Of a stretch of DNA of 64,000 nt, positions 54,481 through 64,000 are shown piece after piece. This stretch comes from Anodontia alba (lineage: Eukaryota; Mollusca; Bivalvia; Lucinida; Lucinidae). A program made the position numbers and the translations under genes. The notes beneath the pieces were generated by a model, which was not told where the DNA came from, ran no database searches, and saw only the letters and a list, made by a program, of their open reading frames with translations. Position 1 is the stretch's first letter; each line of letters opens with the position of its first letter. The stretch lies in assembly GCA_964016985.1 (NCBI GenBank), contig OZ024826.1:61696910-61760909 (forward strand). Direction: 5' to 3'.

Positions 54481-54967
54481 GCTGCTTATTCATCCCATCT
54501 TTCTCTCCAGTTTCAGCACACTTCTGTCTTACTCCTCTGATGGCACTGTTGCGGATATATAGTCAGATTCTCTGACAGCTCTAGTTTATAATAGAATATC
54601 ATATTGAATTACCAGATAGAAGTGAATTAATGACTTGATAATTACAAGAATATGGAGAAATAATAAAAATAATAACTCTAGATAGCCCTTTTATCTGGAG
54701 CTATGATTGTCAAACACATGAACGGGTATTGCTGATTTTATGTGAAAACCTAACAACGGTTTTACTGCATGAGTGAGGAGCAATTTCCTCATTACGAGTC
54801 AATAAATTGAGCCTTGCCATATTTACCCTAAGTATTTGGATAGACATGTCTCAGCAAACAGTGTAGACCCAAGTCAGACAACACAGAATGTGGCATCTGA
54901 CACTGTTTACAATTAATCGAGCAGGTTTTAGACACATTAGCAGGTAGTGAAATGGAGTTGTTCAAAT
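54481..54967. other. Non-coding stretch with one palindrome-module copy
   Basis: CAGCAAACAGTGTAGACCCA lies at 54853-54872, with an imperfect CTGACACTGTTTACA arm. No gene. Confidence 0.5.
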
Positions 54968-55242
54968 TTAACCCTTCTCTTGCTAAACACATCATGCCCT
55001 GTCTTAGCAAACAGTGTACATCCAGATCAGTTGGCTTCTGAAGAAGCCAGCTGATCTGGATCTGCACTGTTTGTCATTAAATTGATCTGGATCTGCACTG
55101 TTTGTCATTAAATTGATCTGGATCTGCACTGTTTGTCATTAAATATGTGAATTTCTATCAAAATCCTGGATCAAGTAATCTGATTGGCTGGAAATTAGAA
55201 GTGGGCATGGCATCTTAATTTATTCAGCATGACAAGGGTTAA
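54968..55242. mobile_element. TTAA-flanked MITE with internal 32-bp tandem triplication
   Basis: TTAACCCTTCTCTTGCTAAA at the left, TTCAGCATGACAAGGGTTAA at the right. The core has CAGATCAGTTGGCTTCTGAA and its arm. The segment GATCTGGATCTGCACTGTTT then GTCATTAAATT is repeated three times (about 55050-55145). The TTAA target is consistent with a piggyBac-like origin. Confidence 0.7.
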
Positions 55243-55356
55243 AGCAAGTATGGTCAGGAGTTGAAAGGTGTCTGAATATTTAGGGTAAGTTTGTGAACAG
55301 CTTTTTCTTCATATTCTGTAAATAACATGCCTTTCTATCATTTATTTCATTGCCAG

Positions 55357-55548
55357 GGAGTGATTACCTGTCTTTGAAGCTGTAGATGTTGTTAAAGTTG
55401 TAAACGTGAAGCATGAAACCGGAACAAGAACTCCACCTTGCTGTACAGGAGAATGACAGGAAGAAGGTGGAAGAACTACTTGACAATGGCGTGGACATTA
55501 ACTGTCTTTTCTATGCCTGGACTCCGCTTCAGCATGCAGTAAATTTGG
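55357..55548 (+). CDS. Ankyrin-repeat protein, first coding exon
   Basis: A candidate host exon. A polypyrimidine-AG acceptor (TTTCATTGCCAG, ending 55356) precedes 56 nt of 5' UTR. The ATG at 55413 opens MKPEQELHLAVQENDRKKVE, then ELLDNGVDIN and WTPLQHAVNLG. A consensus donor GTAAGT starts at 55549. The HLAV...LLDNGVDIN...TPLQHAV pattern is one ankyrin repeat plus the start of the next (helices with TPLxxA and a GADIN-like turn). Ankyrin repeats are protein-interaction scaffolds, so function cannot be deduced further. No second exon is visible within the remaining 8.4 kb. The gene either has long introns running off the window or is a stranded fragment. Confidence 0.65.
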
Positions 55549-55595
55549 GTAAGTTAACAAATATGGCAGATGTCCTAAAATTTTGTACACCAAGT

Positions 55596-55652
55596 TGAAC
55601 ATTAACTGTCTTTTCTATGCCTGGACGCCACTTCAGCACGCAGTAAATCCAG
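55596..55652 (+). pseudogene. Tandem duplicate of the ankyrin exon 3' end and donor
   Basis: INCLFYAWTPLQHAVNPG codons followed by GTAAGTTAAC at 55653. They copy the end of the preceding exon and ~50 nt of its intron (both continue AACAAATATGG). The repeat offset is about 104 bp. An acceptor is lacking in front, so it is probably not used as a separate exon. It may offer a competing donor. Confidence 0.6.
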
Positions 55653-55897
55653 GTAAGTTAACAAATATGGTAAATGTCCTGAAATTTTGTACACCAAATT
55701 TTCTGATAAAATGACATATGCAAAAAGTGCAGACCTAGATCAGACTGCTCCTTTAGTCTGATCAGGGTCTACACTGCTGTTCCATTGAATATTTAAGGAA
55801 CATCTGCATAAAAAGCAAAATTTAGACAAAAACGTATGAAGTGTTTTAAATTTTAGAACATTTACCGTACACAGCTTCTTCATAACATGGTTTATTA

Positions 55898-56107
55898 TTA
55901 ACCCTTGTCATGCTGAATAAATTAAGATGCCACACCCACTTCTAATTTTCAGCCAATCAAATTAATCTGGATTGTTGCTATAAATTCAAATACTTAATGA
56001 CAAACAGTGCAGATCCAGATCAGTTGGCTTCTACACTGTTTGCAAAGGCAGGGTATATCTGGGTTCAGCTGGACAGGTATATCTGGGTTCAGTAGGACAA
56101 GGGTTAA
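55898..56107. mobile_element. TTAA-flanked MITE, same family as 54968-55242
   Basis: TTAACCCTTGTCATGCTGAA at the left, GGACAAGGGTTAA at the right. The core has CAGTGCAGATCCAGATCAGT and TTCTACACTGTTTGC. A 24-bp GGTATATCTGGGTTCAG repeat occurs twice near the right end. Confidence 0.65.
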
Positions 56108-56204
56108 CCAGGATCGTATGGTGCCTGCATACCTGTAGGGGTAGCTGACAAAAGATGTAAGATGAAGAATAGGAAGCTACCCAATGGCTGGAAGGCTATC
56201 CTAG

Positions 56205-57555
56205 GTTTATTATGCCCTCAACCTCAAAGAAGTTAAGGGGCAATATTGGTTTGGCCTTGTCCGTCTATGTGTTACACTTTTAGGTCACTTTTGAAACTAG
56301 AGAATGGCTTATGCTAGGAACTTGAAGTTTTATACATGGCATGAGCACAAAAAATAAGCGTACTGGTATTTCTATGCCCACAACTTCGAAGAAGTTGAGA
56401 GACATTGGTTTGGCCTTGTCTGTCTGTGTGTTATGCTTTTAGGTGCTTGTGAAACTAGAGAATGGCTTATGCTAGGAACTTGAAATTTTATACATGGCAT
56501 GAGCACAAAATATGACCGAAACTGTATTATTATTTTCTTTTTTTTTTTTTTTTTTTTTGCTGTCGGACCTAGTATGGCTGACTTATGCACCTTTTTTTAC
56601 TTTATATTCTATTCCATTGCCATTATAGCAATTGAAAAACCTTGTCAACATGATATATATAGAACTGCTTGAGCTAGGATTCTTATATTTGGCATACAGT
56701 CTAGGATCAGTGTGTAGACAACCTGATTAACTTTTGAGCAAATTCTGTAAAATATTGACAGAGTTATGCCCCTTTTCAGACTTTGTTGTTATAAGAATAG
56801 TATAACTTTATCAACACAATATCTAGAGAACTGCTTGAGCTAGGATCCTGATATTTTGTATACTGTTTAGGATCAATGTATAGATGATCTGATTAAAACT
56901 TTTGAGTGAAATTTGTGAAAAACTATGTCCACTTCGACTTTGCCTGTATTACCATGGGAAAACTTTGTCAACACAGTATATCTAGAAAACCACATGAGCT
57001 AAGATTCTGATATTGCATATAGTTTTCGATCAGTGTGTAGATGACCTGATTAACTTTTGAGCGAATTTGGTAAAATATTGATGGAGTTATGCAGACTTTG
57101 CTATTATAACAATAGAAAAATCTTGCCAACACAATATCAAGAGAACTGTTTGAGCTAGGATATTTGGTGTACTGTTTAGGATTAATGTGTAGATGACTTG
57201 ATCAACTTTAGAGCAAATTCCATACAATATTGACAGTTTTGCCTCTTTTCAGACTTGGCCATTATAACAATAGGAAAACCTTGCCAACACAATATCTAGA
57301 GAACCACTTGAGCTAGGATCCTGATATTTTGCATACTGTTTAGGATCAAAGTTTAGATAAACTGAATAACTTTTGAAAGAATTCAGTAAAAAATTTGCCG
57401 ATTTACTTCGCATTTGACTTTGCATTAATAACAATGGGAAAACCTTGTCAACACTATATCTAGAAAAACGCTTAAGCTAGGATCCTGATATTTGTCATAC
57501 AGTTAGGATCAGTGTGTAGAGGACCTGATTAACTTTTAAGCAAATTTCATTGTGC
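56205..57555. repeat. Tandem array of ~155-180 bp units
   Basis: Two opening units contain TTGGTTTGGCCTTGTC and GAATGGCTTATGCTAGGAAC. From 56600 the phrase CTTGAGCTAGGATCCTGATA recurs near 56659, 56838, 56996, 57149, 57309 and 57473. Fragments of the same family continue at 61740-61985 and 63590-63660. Confidence 0.7.
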
Positions 57556-57735
57556 CTCTTTTTGTACCCCGCCATATGATAGTGGCGGGGTATTATGGTA
57601 TCATATTGGTTGTCCGTGTATTTGAGTAAATATGGATTTTTTTTTACAAAACTTGAAATGTAGATTGATATTGTGAAGATCTGGTTTGGGATTGCTAATG
57701 GGCAAATTTCATCAATTTTGACATGTTTTTATTGT
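57556..57735. mobile_element. Partial CCCGCCA element
   Basis: TACCCCGCCATATGATAGTG then GCGGGGTATTATGG, followed by AGATCTGGTTTGGGATTGCT and AATGGGCAAATTTC. It is one unit of the element at 28457-29393, cut short by the next sequence. Confidence 0.65.
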
Positions 57736-57800
57736 ACAGTGGAACCTCACTGGGTCGAACTCGCTTGGCTCGAACACTGTGGTTGACACAAACTTGCCAG
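57736..57800. mobile_element. Tigger/mariner-like terminal fragment
   Basis: CAGTGGAACCTCACTGGGTC then GAACTCGCTTGGCTCGAACA has the CAGT-GAACCTC...TCGAAC form of pogo/Tigger ends. Only one end is seen. Confidence 0.4.
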
Positions 57801-57839
57801 TCTGGGCTACTTCCCCATATTTGATTAAAACAGCCGTCA

Positions 57840-60420
57840 TGATTCGTCAAAAAACTTGGCTGCTAGGGGCGGAGCTTATTTTCCCTATATATCTATATAG
57901 AAAACTTTAAAAATCTTCCTGTAAGAAACCACTGGACTGATTTCAATATAACTTGGCAGAAATGTTCCTTTGGTAACCCTCCATCAAGATTATTCAAACC
58001 ATTGTGATTCGTCAAAGAACATAGAGGCCAGAGGGCAGGGCTTATTATCCCTGTATATCTATATAGAAACTTTAAAAATCTTCTTGTCAGAAGCCACTGG
58101 ACCGATTTTGATATAACTTGGCAGAAATGTTTCCTTGGTGACCCTCTACTAAGATTGTTCAAGCAATTGTGATTCGTCAAAAAACATGGCCACCAGGGAG
58201 CAAAACTTATTTTCCCTATATACCTATATAGAAAACTTTAAAAATCTTCTCGTCATAAACCAATGGACAGATTTGAATATAACTTGGCAGGAATGTTTCT
58301 TTGCTGACCCTCTACCAAGATTGTTCAAGCCGTCATGATTCGTCAAAAAACAAGGCTGCTAGGGGCCGGAACTTAATTTCCCTATATATCTGTATATAGA
58401 AAACTTTAAAAATCTTCTCATCATAAACCATTGGACCAATTTCAATATAAATTTGCAGGAATGTTTCTTTGGTGACCCTCTGCCAAGATTGTTCAAGCCG
58501 TCATGATTCGTCAAAAAACGTGGCCACTAGGGTCTGAGCTTATTTTCCCTATATATCTATATAGAAAACTTTAAAAATCTTCTTGTCAGAAACCACTGGA
58601 CCAATTTCAGTATAACTTGGCAGAAATGTTTCCTTGGTGACCCTCTACTAAGATTGTTCAAGCAATTGTGATTTGTCAAAAAACATGGCCGCCAGAGAGC
58701 CGAACTTATTTTCCCTATATATCTATATAGAAAACTTTAAAAATCTTCTCGTCATACACCATTGGACGGATTTAAATATAACTTGGCAGAAATGTTTCTT
58801 TGGTGACCCTCTACCAAGATTGTTCAAGCCTTCATGATTCGTCAAAAAACATGGCCGCTAGGGGGCTGAGCTTATTTTCCTTATATATCTGTATAGGAAG
58901 CTTTAAAAATCTTCTCGTCATAAACCGTTGGACTGATTTCAATATAACTTGGCAGGAATGTTTCTTTGTTGACCGTCTGCCAAGATTATTCAAGCCGTCA
59001 TGATTCCTCAAAAAACATGGCCGCTAGGGGGCGGGGCTCATTTTCCTACATACCTATATGGAAAACTTTAAAAATTTTCTCGTAAAACACCACAGGACCG
59101 ATTTCAATATAACTTTGCAGAAATGCTCCTTTGGTGATCCTCTACCAAGATTGTTCAAGCAGTTGTGATTGGTCAAAAAACATGGCCGCCAGGGGGGGCA
59201 GGGCTTATTTTCCCTTTCTATCTATATAGAAAAATTAAAAAATCTTCTTGTCAGAAACCACTGGACCAATTTCAAAATAACTTAGCAGAAATGTTCCTTT
59301 TGTGACCCTCTACCAAGAATAATCAAGCGGTCATGATACATCAAAAAACATGGCCACTTGGGAGCAGAGCTTATTTTCCCCATATATCCAATACAAAACT
59401 TTAAAAATCTTCTCGTCATAGACCAATGAACAGATTTTAATAGAACTTTGCAGGAATGTTTCTTTGGTGACCCTTTACAAGGATTGTCTAAGCCGTTATG
59501 ATTCGTCAAAAAACTTGGCTACTAGGGGGCGGGCCTTATTTTCCCCTATATATCTATATAGAAAACTTTTAAAATATTCTTGTCAGAAACCACTGGATCG
59601 ATTTTAATATAACTTGGCAGAAATGTTCCTTTGGTGACCCTCTACCAAGATTGTTCAAGCCGTCATGATATGTCAAAAAACATGGCCGCTAGGGGGCGGG
59701 GCTCATTTTCCCTGTATATCAATATAGAAAAACTTTAAAAATCTTCTTGTCAGAAACCACTTGACCGATTTCAATACAACATGGCAGGAATGTTCCTTTT
59801 GTAACCCTCTACCAAGATTGTCCAAACCGTCATAATTCGTCAAAAAACATGGCCTCTAGGGGGCTGAGCTTATTTTCCCTATATATCTATATAGAAAACT
59901 TTAAAAATCTTTTCATCAGAAACCACTTGACCGATTTCAATATTACTTGGCAGGAATATTCCTCTGGTGGCCCTCTACCAAGCTTGTTCAAGCAGTCATG
60001 ATTTGTCAAAAAACATGGCTGGGTGGGGCGGGGCTTATTTTCCTTATATATCTATATAGAAAATTTTAAAAATCTTCTTGTCAGAAACCTCTGGGCCGAT
60101 TTCGATATATCTTGGCAGGAATGTTCCTTTGGTGACCCGCTACCAAGTTTGTTCAAGCTGTAATGATTGTCAAAAAACATGCCGCTAGGGGGCGGGGCTT
60201 TTTTTCCCAATATATCTATATGAAACAGTTTAAAAAATCTTCTTGTCAGAAACCACTGCACCTATTTCAATATGGCTAGGCAGAAATGTTCCCTTGGTGA
60301 CCCTCTATCAAGATTCAGTTCAAGCTGTCATGATGCATTAAAAAACATGGCCACTAGAGGGCAGGGCCATAAAATTTATGCAAAAATCTTCGAGCAGTGA
60401 ACTTGGTTGAAACTTCAAAA
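57840..60420. repeat. Tandem array, 16 units of ~166 bp
   Basis: GATTCGTCAAAAAACATGGC starts units near 57840, 58007, 58171, 58336, 58504, 58669, 58836, 59001, 59167, 59334, 59500, 59668, 59833, 59999, 60166 and 60332, a mean spacing of 166 bp. Each unit carries TAGGGGGCGGGGCTTATTTT, CTATATAGAAAACTTTAAAA, CCACTGGACCGATTTCAATA and GGTGACCCTCTACCAAGATT. It ends with GCTCAGGTGAGCGATATAGG and a GGACCATCATGGTCC hairpin, a terminus typical of this class of bivalve element. Coding frames across it are artefacts. Confidence 0.85.
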
Positions 60421-60504
60421 GTAAGTATGCAAATCTGTTTGCTCAGGTGAGCGATATAGGACCATCATGGTCCCCTTGTTTTTTGTTGTTGTTTTTTGTT
60501 TTAT

Positions 60505-60720
60505 TTTAGCTCACCTGAGCTGAAGGCTCAAGGCGAGCTTTTGTAATCACTTACTGTCATTCGTCGTCATCATCATCTGTCTGTCCTTCTGTCCATCCAC
60601 AATTACTTTAAACAACATCTCCTCCTAAACCACTAAGCCAATTTTAACCAAATTTCATAGGAGTGATCCTTGGGTGATACTGACTGAAAAGTGTTCAAAG
60701 ATTTGGAATCCATGCAGTAT
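60505..60720. mobile_element. Start of another array-type element
   Basis: TTTAGCTCACCTGAGCTGAA then GGCTCAAGGCGAGCTTTTG is a palindromic start. GTCTGTCCTTCTGTCCATC and AAACCACTAAGCCAATTTTA follow. It abuts the preceding element in opposite terminal order. Confidence 0.55.
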
Positions 60721-61494
60721 TCTAGTCATCGCAATTAAAAAGAAGAAAAAAAATTCAAAAATTTTCTGGTTATTTTGTTAGTGTGTGTGATGACAAATAG
60801 TCAAGAAACATTCAACTCTTATAATGAGACGCTGCCTTTTTAGTTTTTGGCATGCAATAAGATTGCAAATAGTTTGTCATGGATTCCTGTTCCAGATGAA
60901 GACCTCCAGCTGGAACAGGAACACAGGGTTAAATGTTCCCTAGTATTTTGCGCTGCTGAATGCAGTCCTGATTTGCCTAGAATGAGCTTCTATGCTGGCA
61001 ACAAAAGAGCATACATGTGCTAACCAGAGAAGACCAGATGCTATTTTTATTCTAGGTGTTCGGTTATCAAATGTGCAAGTGCTTAAGGTATTTAGACCCC
61101 TGTGTGTGTACATAAAACTTTGTCTTGTTGATGAAGAAAAACACATTATCTGAATAAAATAGAAATTGGTATTTTATTTACTATCATTCACTTGCTTATT
61201 TGATGCTTGTAGATTGTTCCAGTTACTTTAAATTATCAATAATGTATTGATTGTTTTAAACTAACAGAAGAATATACATGCATAAAATTTCCCTCATAGT
61301 CATGCACAGACCTACGAGCTACAACTGATAAAAATTGGCTGCTATGTGTCATAGGCTGCATGTACAAGGTCTGAGATATATCTTCAGTGACTCAAACTAC
61401 CAATCACTCAAACATTTTGTACTAGTCCCAGTGAGTTTGACTGTACATGCATTATAGCAGTTGGAAATCCTTGTCATCAAGATGAAGTATTATC
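60721..61494. other. Non-coding stretch
   Basis: No gene is seen. An inverted pair TTCCTGTTCCAGATGAAGA and CCAGCTGGAACAGGAA lies near 60885-60920. Confidence 0.45.
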
Positions 61495-61749
61495 CTGGAC
61501 CCAGTTGTTCAAAGCGTCGTTAGCTTAATGAGCTCGTTAGTGGTCAAAATGTTAACTGTTCTAGTAAGTACAATATCTAATTCACACGTATTTATGCTGA
61601 AAAAAATGTGAGTAGCTTTTGCAAATGCAAAAGCTACTCACACTTTTTCAGTAAAAAAAAAAATATTAGCCTATAACCCATATTTAATGATCAAAGTTTT
61701 AACGATACGTTAACTAACGACATCGTTGGTTTTGAACAACTGGGCCCTG
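61495..61749. mobile_element. MITE family C, copy 2
   Basis: CTGGACCCAGTTGTTCAAAG at the left, TTTTGAACAACTGGGCCCTG at the right. The central palindrome is GTGAGTAGCTTTTGCA and TGCAAAAGCTACTCAC. It sits inside an array unit that otherwise reads ATCCTGATATTTTGCATACT. Confidence 0.75.
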
Positions 61750-61984
61750 ATATTTTGCATACTGTTTAAGATCCATATTTAGATGCCCTGATCACTTTTT
61801 GAGCGAATTCCTTGAAAAAATGTTATGCCCCTTTAAACTTTGCCTGTATTAGAATTGGAAAACCTTGTCAACATGATATCTAGAGAATTGCTTGAATCAG
61901 GACCTGATATTTGGCTTACAGTTTAGGATCAATGTGTAGATGTACTGATTAACTGGATTAATTTTATAAATTTTTGTCGCACCT

Positions 61985-63345
61985 GTCTTAGTGTGCAAGT
62001 TTCTGTCCATCCGTCCGTCTTTCCGTCTTGTGAGCGCAACTCCTCATACAGTTTTGTACCGATCATTTTGAAACTTTGCATGTGTTTTCTTCATGATATG
62101 ATTTTGTTTGTGTTGAGGTTTTACAGCCCAGTCAACCCAGTGGGGTCATGTCGAGCTCTGTCAGTTTACCTAACCACACGTTTACTGGACAGGCTTAGTC
62201 CTCTAAGCGGTTAACCAGTATTGTGCATATTCTTTCGCCAGAAACTGACAACTGCCCTTCATGAATCAGCGGAAGGGAGACCCTAGAAAATATTTCATGA
62301 TCAATCTCCACGAAAGAATATTGCCGACCTCAGCGGGGTTCGAACCCACGACCTCCTGGTCTCCAGTCGGACACACATCCAACTGAGCCACTGAGGCCGG
62401 CTTTCATGGTATGAAGATGTGCATGTGGTTTGGATATAATTGTTAGATTATTTTAAGTCACTTTTTCCACATTGTGAACTTAGTCATTTTTCACCTCAAT
62501 ATATAGACAGTGGGTACCTCTTGTGAGCACAACTCCTCTTACAGTTTTATACTGATTGTTTTGAAACTTTGCATGTGTTTTTTTCATGATGTCAGGATGT
62601 GCATGTGGTTTGGGTATAATTGTTAGAACATTTTTGTCACTTTTTCCACATTGTGAACTTAGTCATTTTCACCCTCAATATATAGACAGTGGGTACTGCT
62701 TGTATCAAGCACATCCTCTTACAGTTTTGTACCGATCGTTTTGAAACTTTGCATATGTTTTCTTCATGGTATGAGGATGTGCATGTGATTTGGATATAAT
62801 TGTTCAATCATTTTTTGTTACTTTTTTCACATTGTGAACTTAGTCATTGTTCACCCTTTATATATAAACAGTTGATACCTTTTATGAGCGCAACTCCTCT
62901 AACAGTTTTATACCGATTATTATGAAACTTTGCGTGTGTTTGAGGATGTCCATGTGGGTTGGATGTAATTGTTAGATTATTGTTTTCACTTTTTTCCACA
63001 TTGTGAACTTAGTCATTTTTCACCCTCAATATATAGACAGTGGGTACTTCGTGAGCACAACTCCTCATACAATTTTGTCATTTGCACATGTTTTCTCCAT
63101 AATCTGAAGATGTGTATGTGCTTTTCATATAATCCTTGCATTATTTTTGTCACTTTTTTGTACTTTTTGAACTTTGTCATTTACTGATCTCAGATGTATA
63201 GACAGTAGGTACCTTGTGATTGCAACTTCTCATATAATTTTAAACCGGTCTTTTTAAAACTTTGCACATGTTTTCTCCCGGGTCTGCAGAAGTGCATGTG
63301 GTTTTGATATGATTTTAAATTTATTTTTGTCACTTTTTCCACTTT
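61985..63345. repeat. Tandem array of ~170-183 bp units
   Basis: CACATTGTGAACTTAGTCAT recurs near 62471, 62649, 62829 and 62999, with AACTCCTC(A/T)(T/A)ACAGTTTT(G/A)TACCGAT in between. A SINE interrupts the first unit. Confidence 0.7.
62102..62403 (-). mobile_element. tRNA-derived SINE with target duplication
   Basis: On the minus strand the head (62400-62328) has an A box TGGCTCAGTTGG and a B box GGTTCGAACCC at tRNA spacing. The body follows, with AATATTCTTTCGTGGAGATT and CCGCTTAGAGGACTAAGCC. TCATGATATGA (62091-62101) and TCATGGTATGA (62404-62414) flank it as a likely 11-bp target duplication with one mismatch. It inserted into an array unit. Confidence 0.75.
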
Positions 63346-64000
63346 AACTCTGTCATTTTCTTAGCCTTAGATTTTATGAAAGTGTACAGACTGGGGGTAC
63401 TTTTTGAGGCCAACTTCTCAGGCATCATATGAGAAAATGCACACGCTTTTGATGAAATTCCTATATCAATTCCCTCTACCTAAAATAAAGATTACTTTTT
63501 TGGGGGGTTGGGGGAGGGAGGGGAGGGGGTGGGGAGTGGTAGGGAGGGGGCAGGTGCGACATCAACTTCACCGAAATTTGATCTATTTTTATTAGACTTG
63601 CCATTATAACAATAGGAAAAGCTTGTCAATACAATATCTAGAGATTTTATATATAGCACGAAAAAATAAGCAGACCCTATTTTTTCATTTTTCTGTGGGT
63701 TTTCTTTGCAGAGTTATTCCCCTTTTTCAACTTAGGCAGTTAATAACAGATGGTGGGTACACTGTGTGCACAACTCCTCATACAGTTTTAAAATGATCAG
63801 TTTGAATTAGGTCAGTGCATGCTAAAGGGAAGGCATATAGTTGTGGGCATAGTGTTTTACAAATAAATTTTCTAGTTAAAGCAAGGTTTCAGATATAACC
63901 CAAAAATGTTGTATCCAAACAAAAATGTATATATCACATAGTAAAATGACCATTTATATTTTGCATTTGCTCTGTATATAAATTTACTGGTTTGGATAAA
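63346..64000. other. Array remnants, G-rich tract and a MITE start
   Basis: A G-rich tract at 63500-63553 has at least four runs of four or more G. Array fragments follow (63600-63660). From about 63895, TGTTGTATCCAAACAAAAAT and GAAAATGACC-like phrases resemble the middle of the mariner-type MITE at 50583-50802 but run off the window. Confidence 0.5.

Noticed and set aside
57840..60420. CRISPR-like array
   Set aside because: Units are ~166 bp, continuous and homologous throughout, with no short repeat/unique spacer alternation. The genome is eukaryotic.
60420..60480. Helitron 3' terminus
   Set aside because: A hairpin is present, but it is followed by CCTTGTT rather than a clear CTRR end, and no TC start or AT target could be tied to it.

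Overview
This window looks like eukaryotic, probably bivalve-mollusc, DNA. It is AT-rich with many microsatellites and long T/A runs, and it is packed with diverged transposable elements. There are no long host open reading frames. The bivalve assignment is inference. It rests on many ~150-180 bp tandem arrays of the pearl/CvA type known from bivalves, CR1/L2-like and RTE-like LINEs, and tRNA-derived SINEs. The only plausible host coding sequence is one spliced ankyrin-repeat exon (55357-55548). A 30-codon THAP-like start (24109-24198) may be a host or transposon remnant.

Layout. 1-16.8 kb: no genes, with foldback/MITE families, microsatellites and degenerate arrays. 16.8-18.3 kb: a Tc1/mariner element with recognisable ends and a frameshifted transposase. 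18.5-26.5 kb: more MITEs, a 2.7 kb element with ~440 bp inverted arms, a tRNA-SINE, and two GATATC-rich foldback units. 26.5-32.0 kb: a nested minus-strand graveyard of several LINE lineages, broken by a foldback array and a MITE. 32.9-35.4 kb: a hAT-type hairpin MITE with an 8-bp target duplication and a pogo/Tigger-like transposase carrying a C-terminal PHD-like finger. 35.8-37.5 kb: a MULE-like element whose terminal inverted repeats are built from a repeated CATCGACA-containing motif.

38.0-39.5 kb holds the most interesting object. It is a miniature LTR retrotransposon (TRIM) with 175-bp TG...CA LTRs, a primer-binding site matching all 18 nt of the 3' end of metazoan tRNA-Leu, a 19-nt polypurine tract and an AAAT target duplication. 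Each LTR contains a 5S-rRNA-derived internal promoter region with box A to box C spacing preserved. This is the architecture of the plant 'Cassandra' TRIMs, here in an apparent animal genome. The 5' LTR is split by a 1.0 kb insertion.

40.3-42.2 kb: a ~160 bp array. 42.9-51.2 kb: plus-strand CR1/L2-like LINE copies, one with a 2A-like GDIEMNPG motif. They are interrupted by a MITE, a 2.5 kb AACTGC-rich foldback element and a TA-flanked mariner-type MITE. 51.6-53.3 kb: an internally deleted RTE-type LINE. 53.5-64.0 kb: successive ~160-180 bp tandem arrays, including 16 units of ~166 bp at 57.8-60.4 kb, with the ankyrin exon, TTAA-flanked MITEs and a SINE with a target duplication between them.

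No operons or pathways are present. The genes 'work together' only as autonomous and non-autonomous mobile elements nested in one another. All coordinates come from reading the sequence by eye, and repeat boundaries are approximate by a few bases unless a target duplication fixes them.
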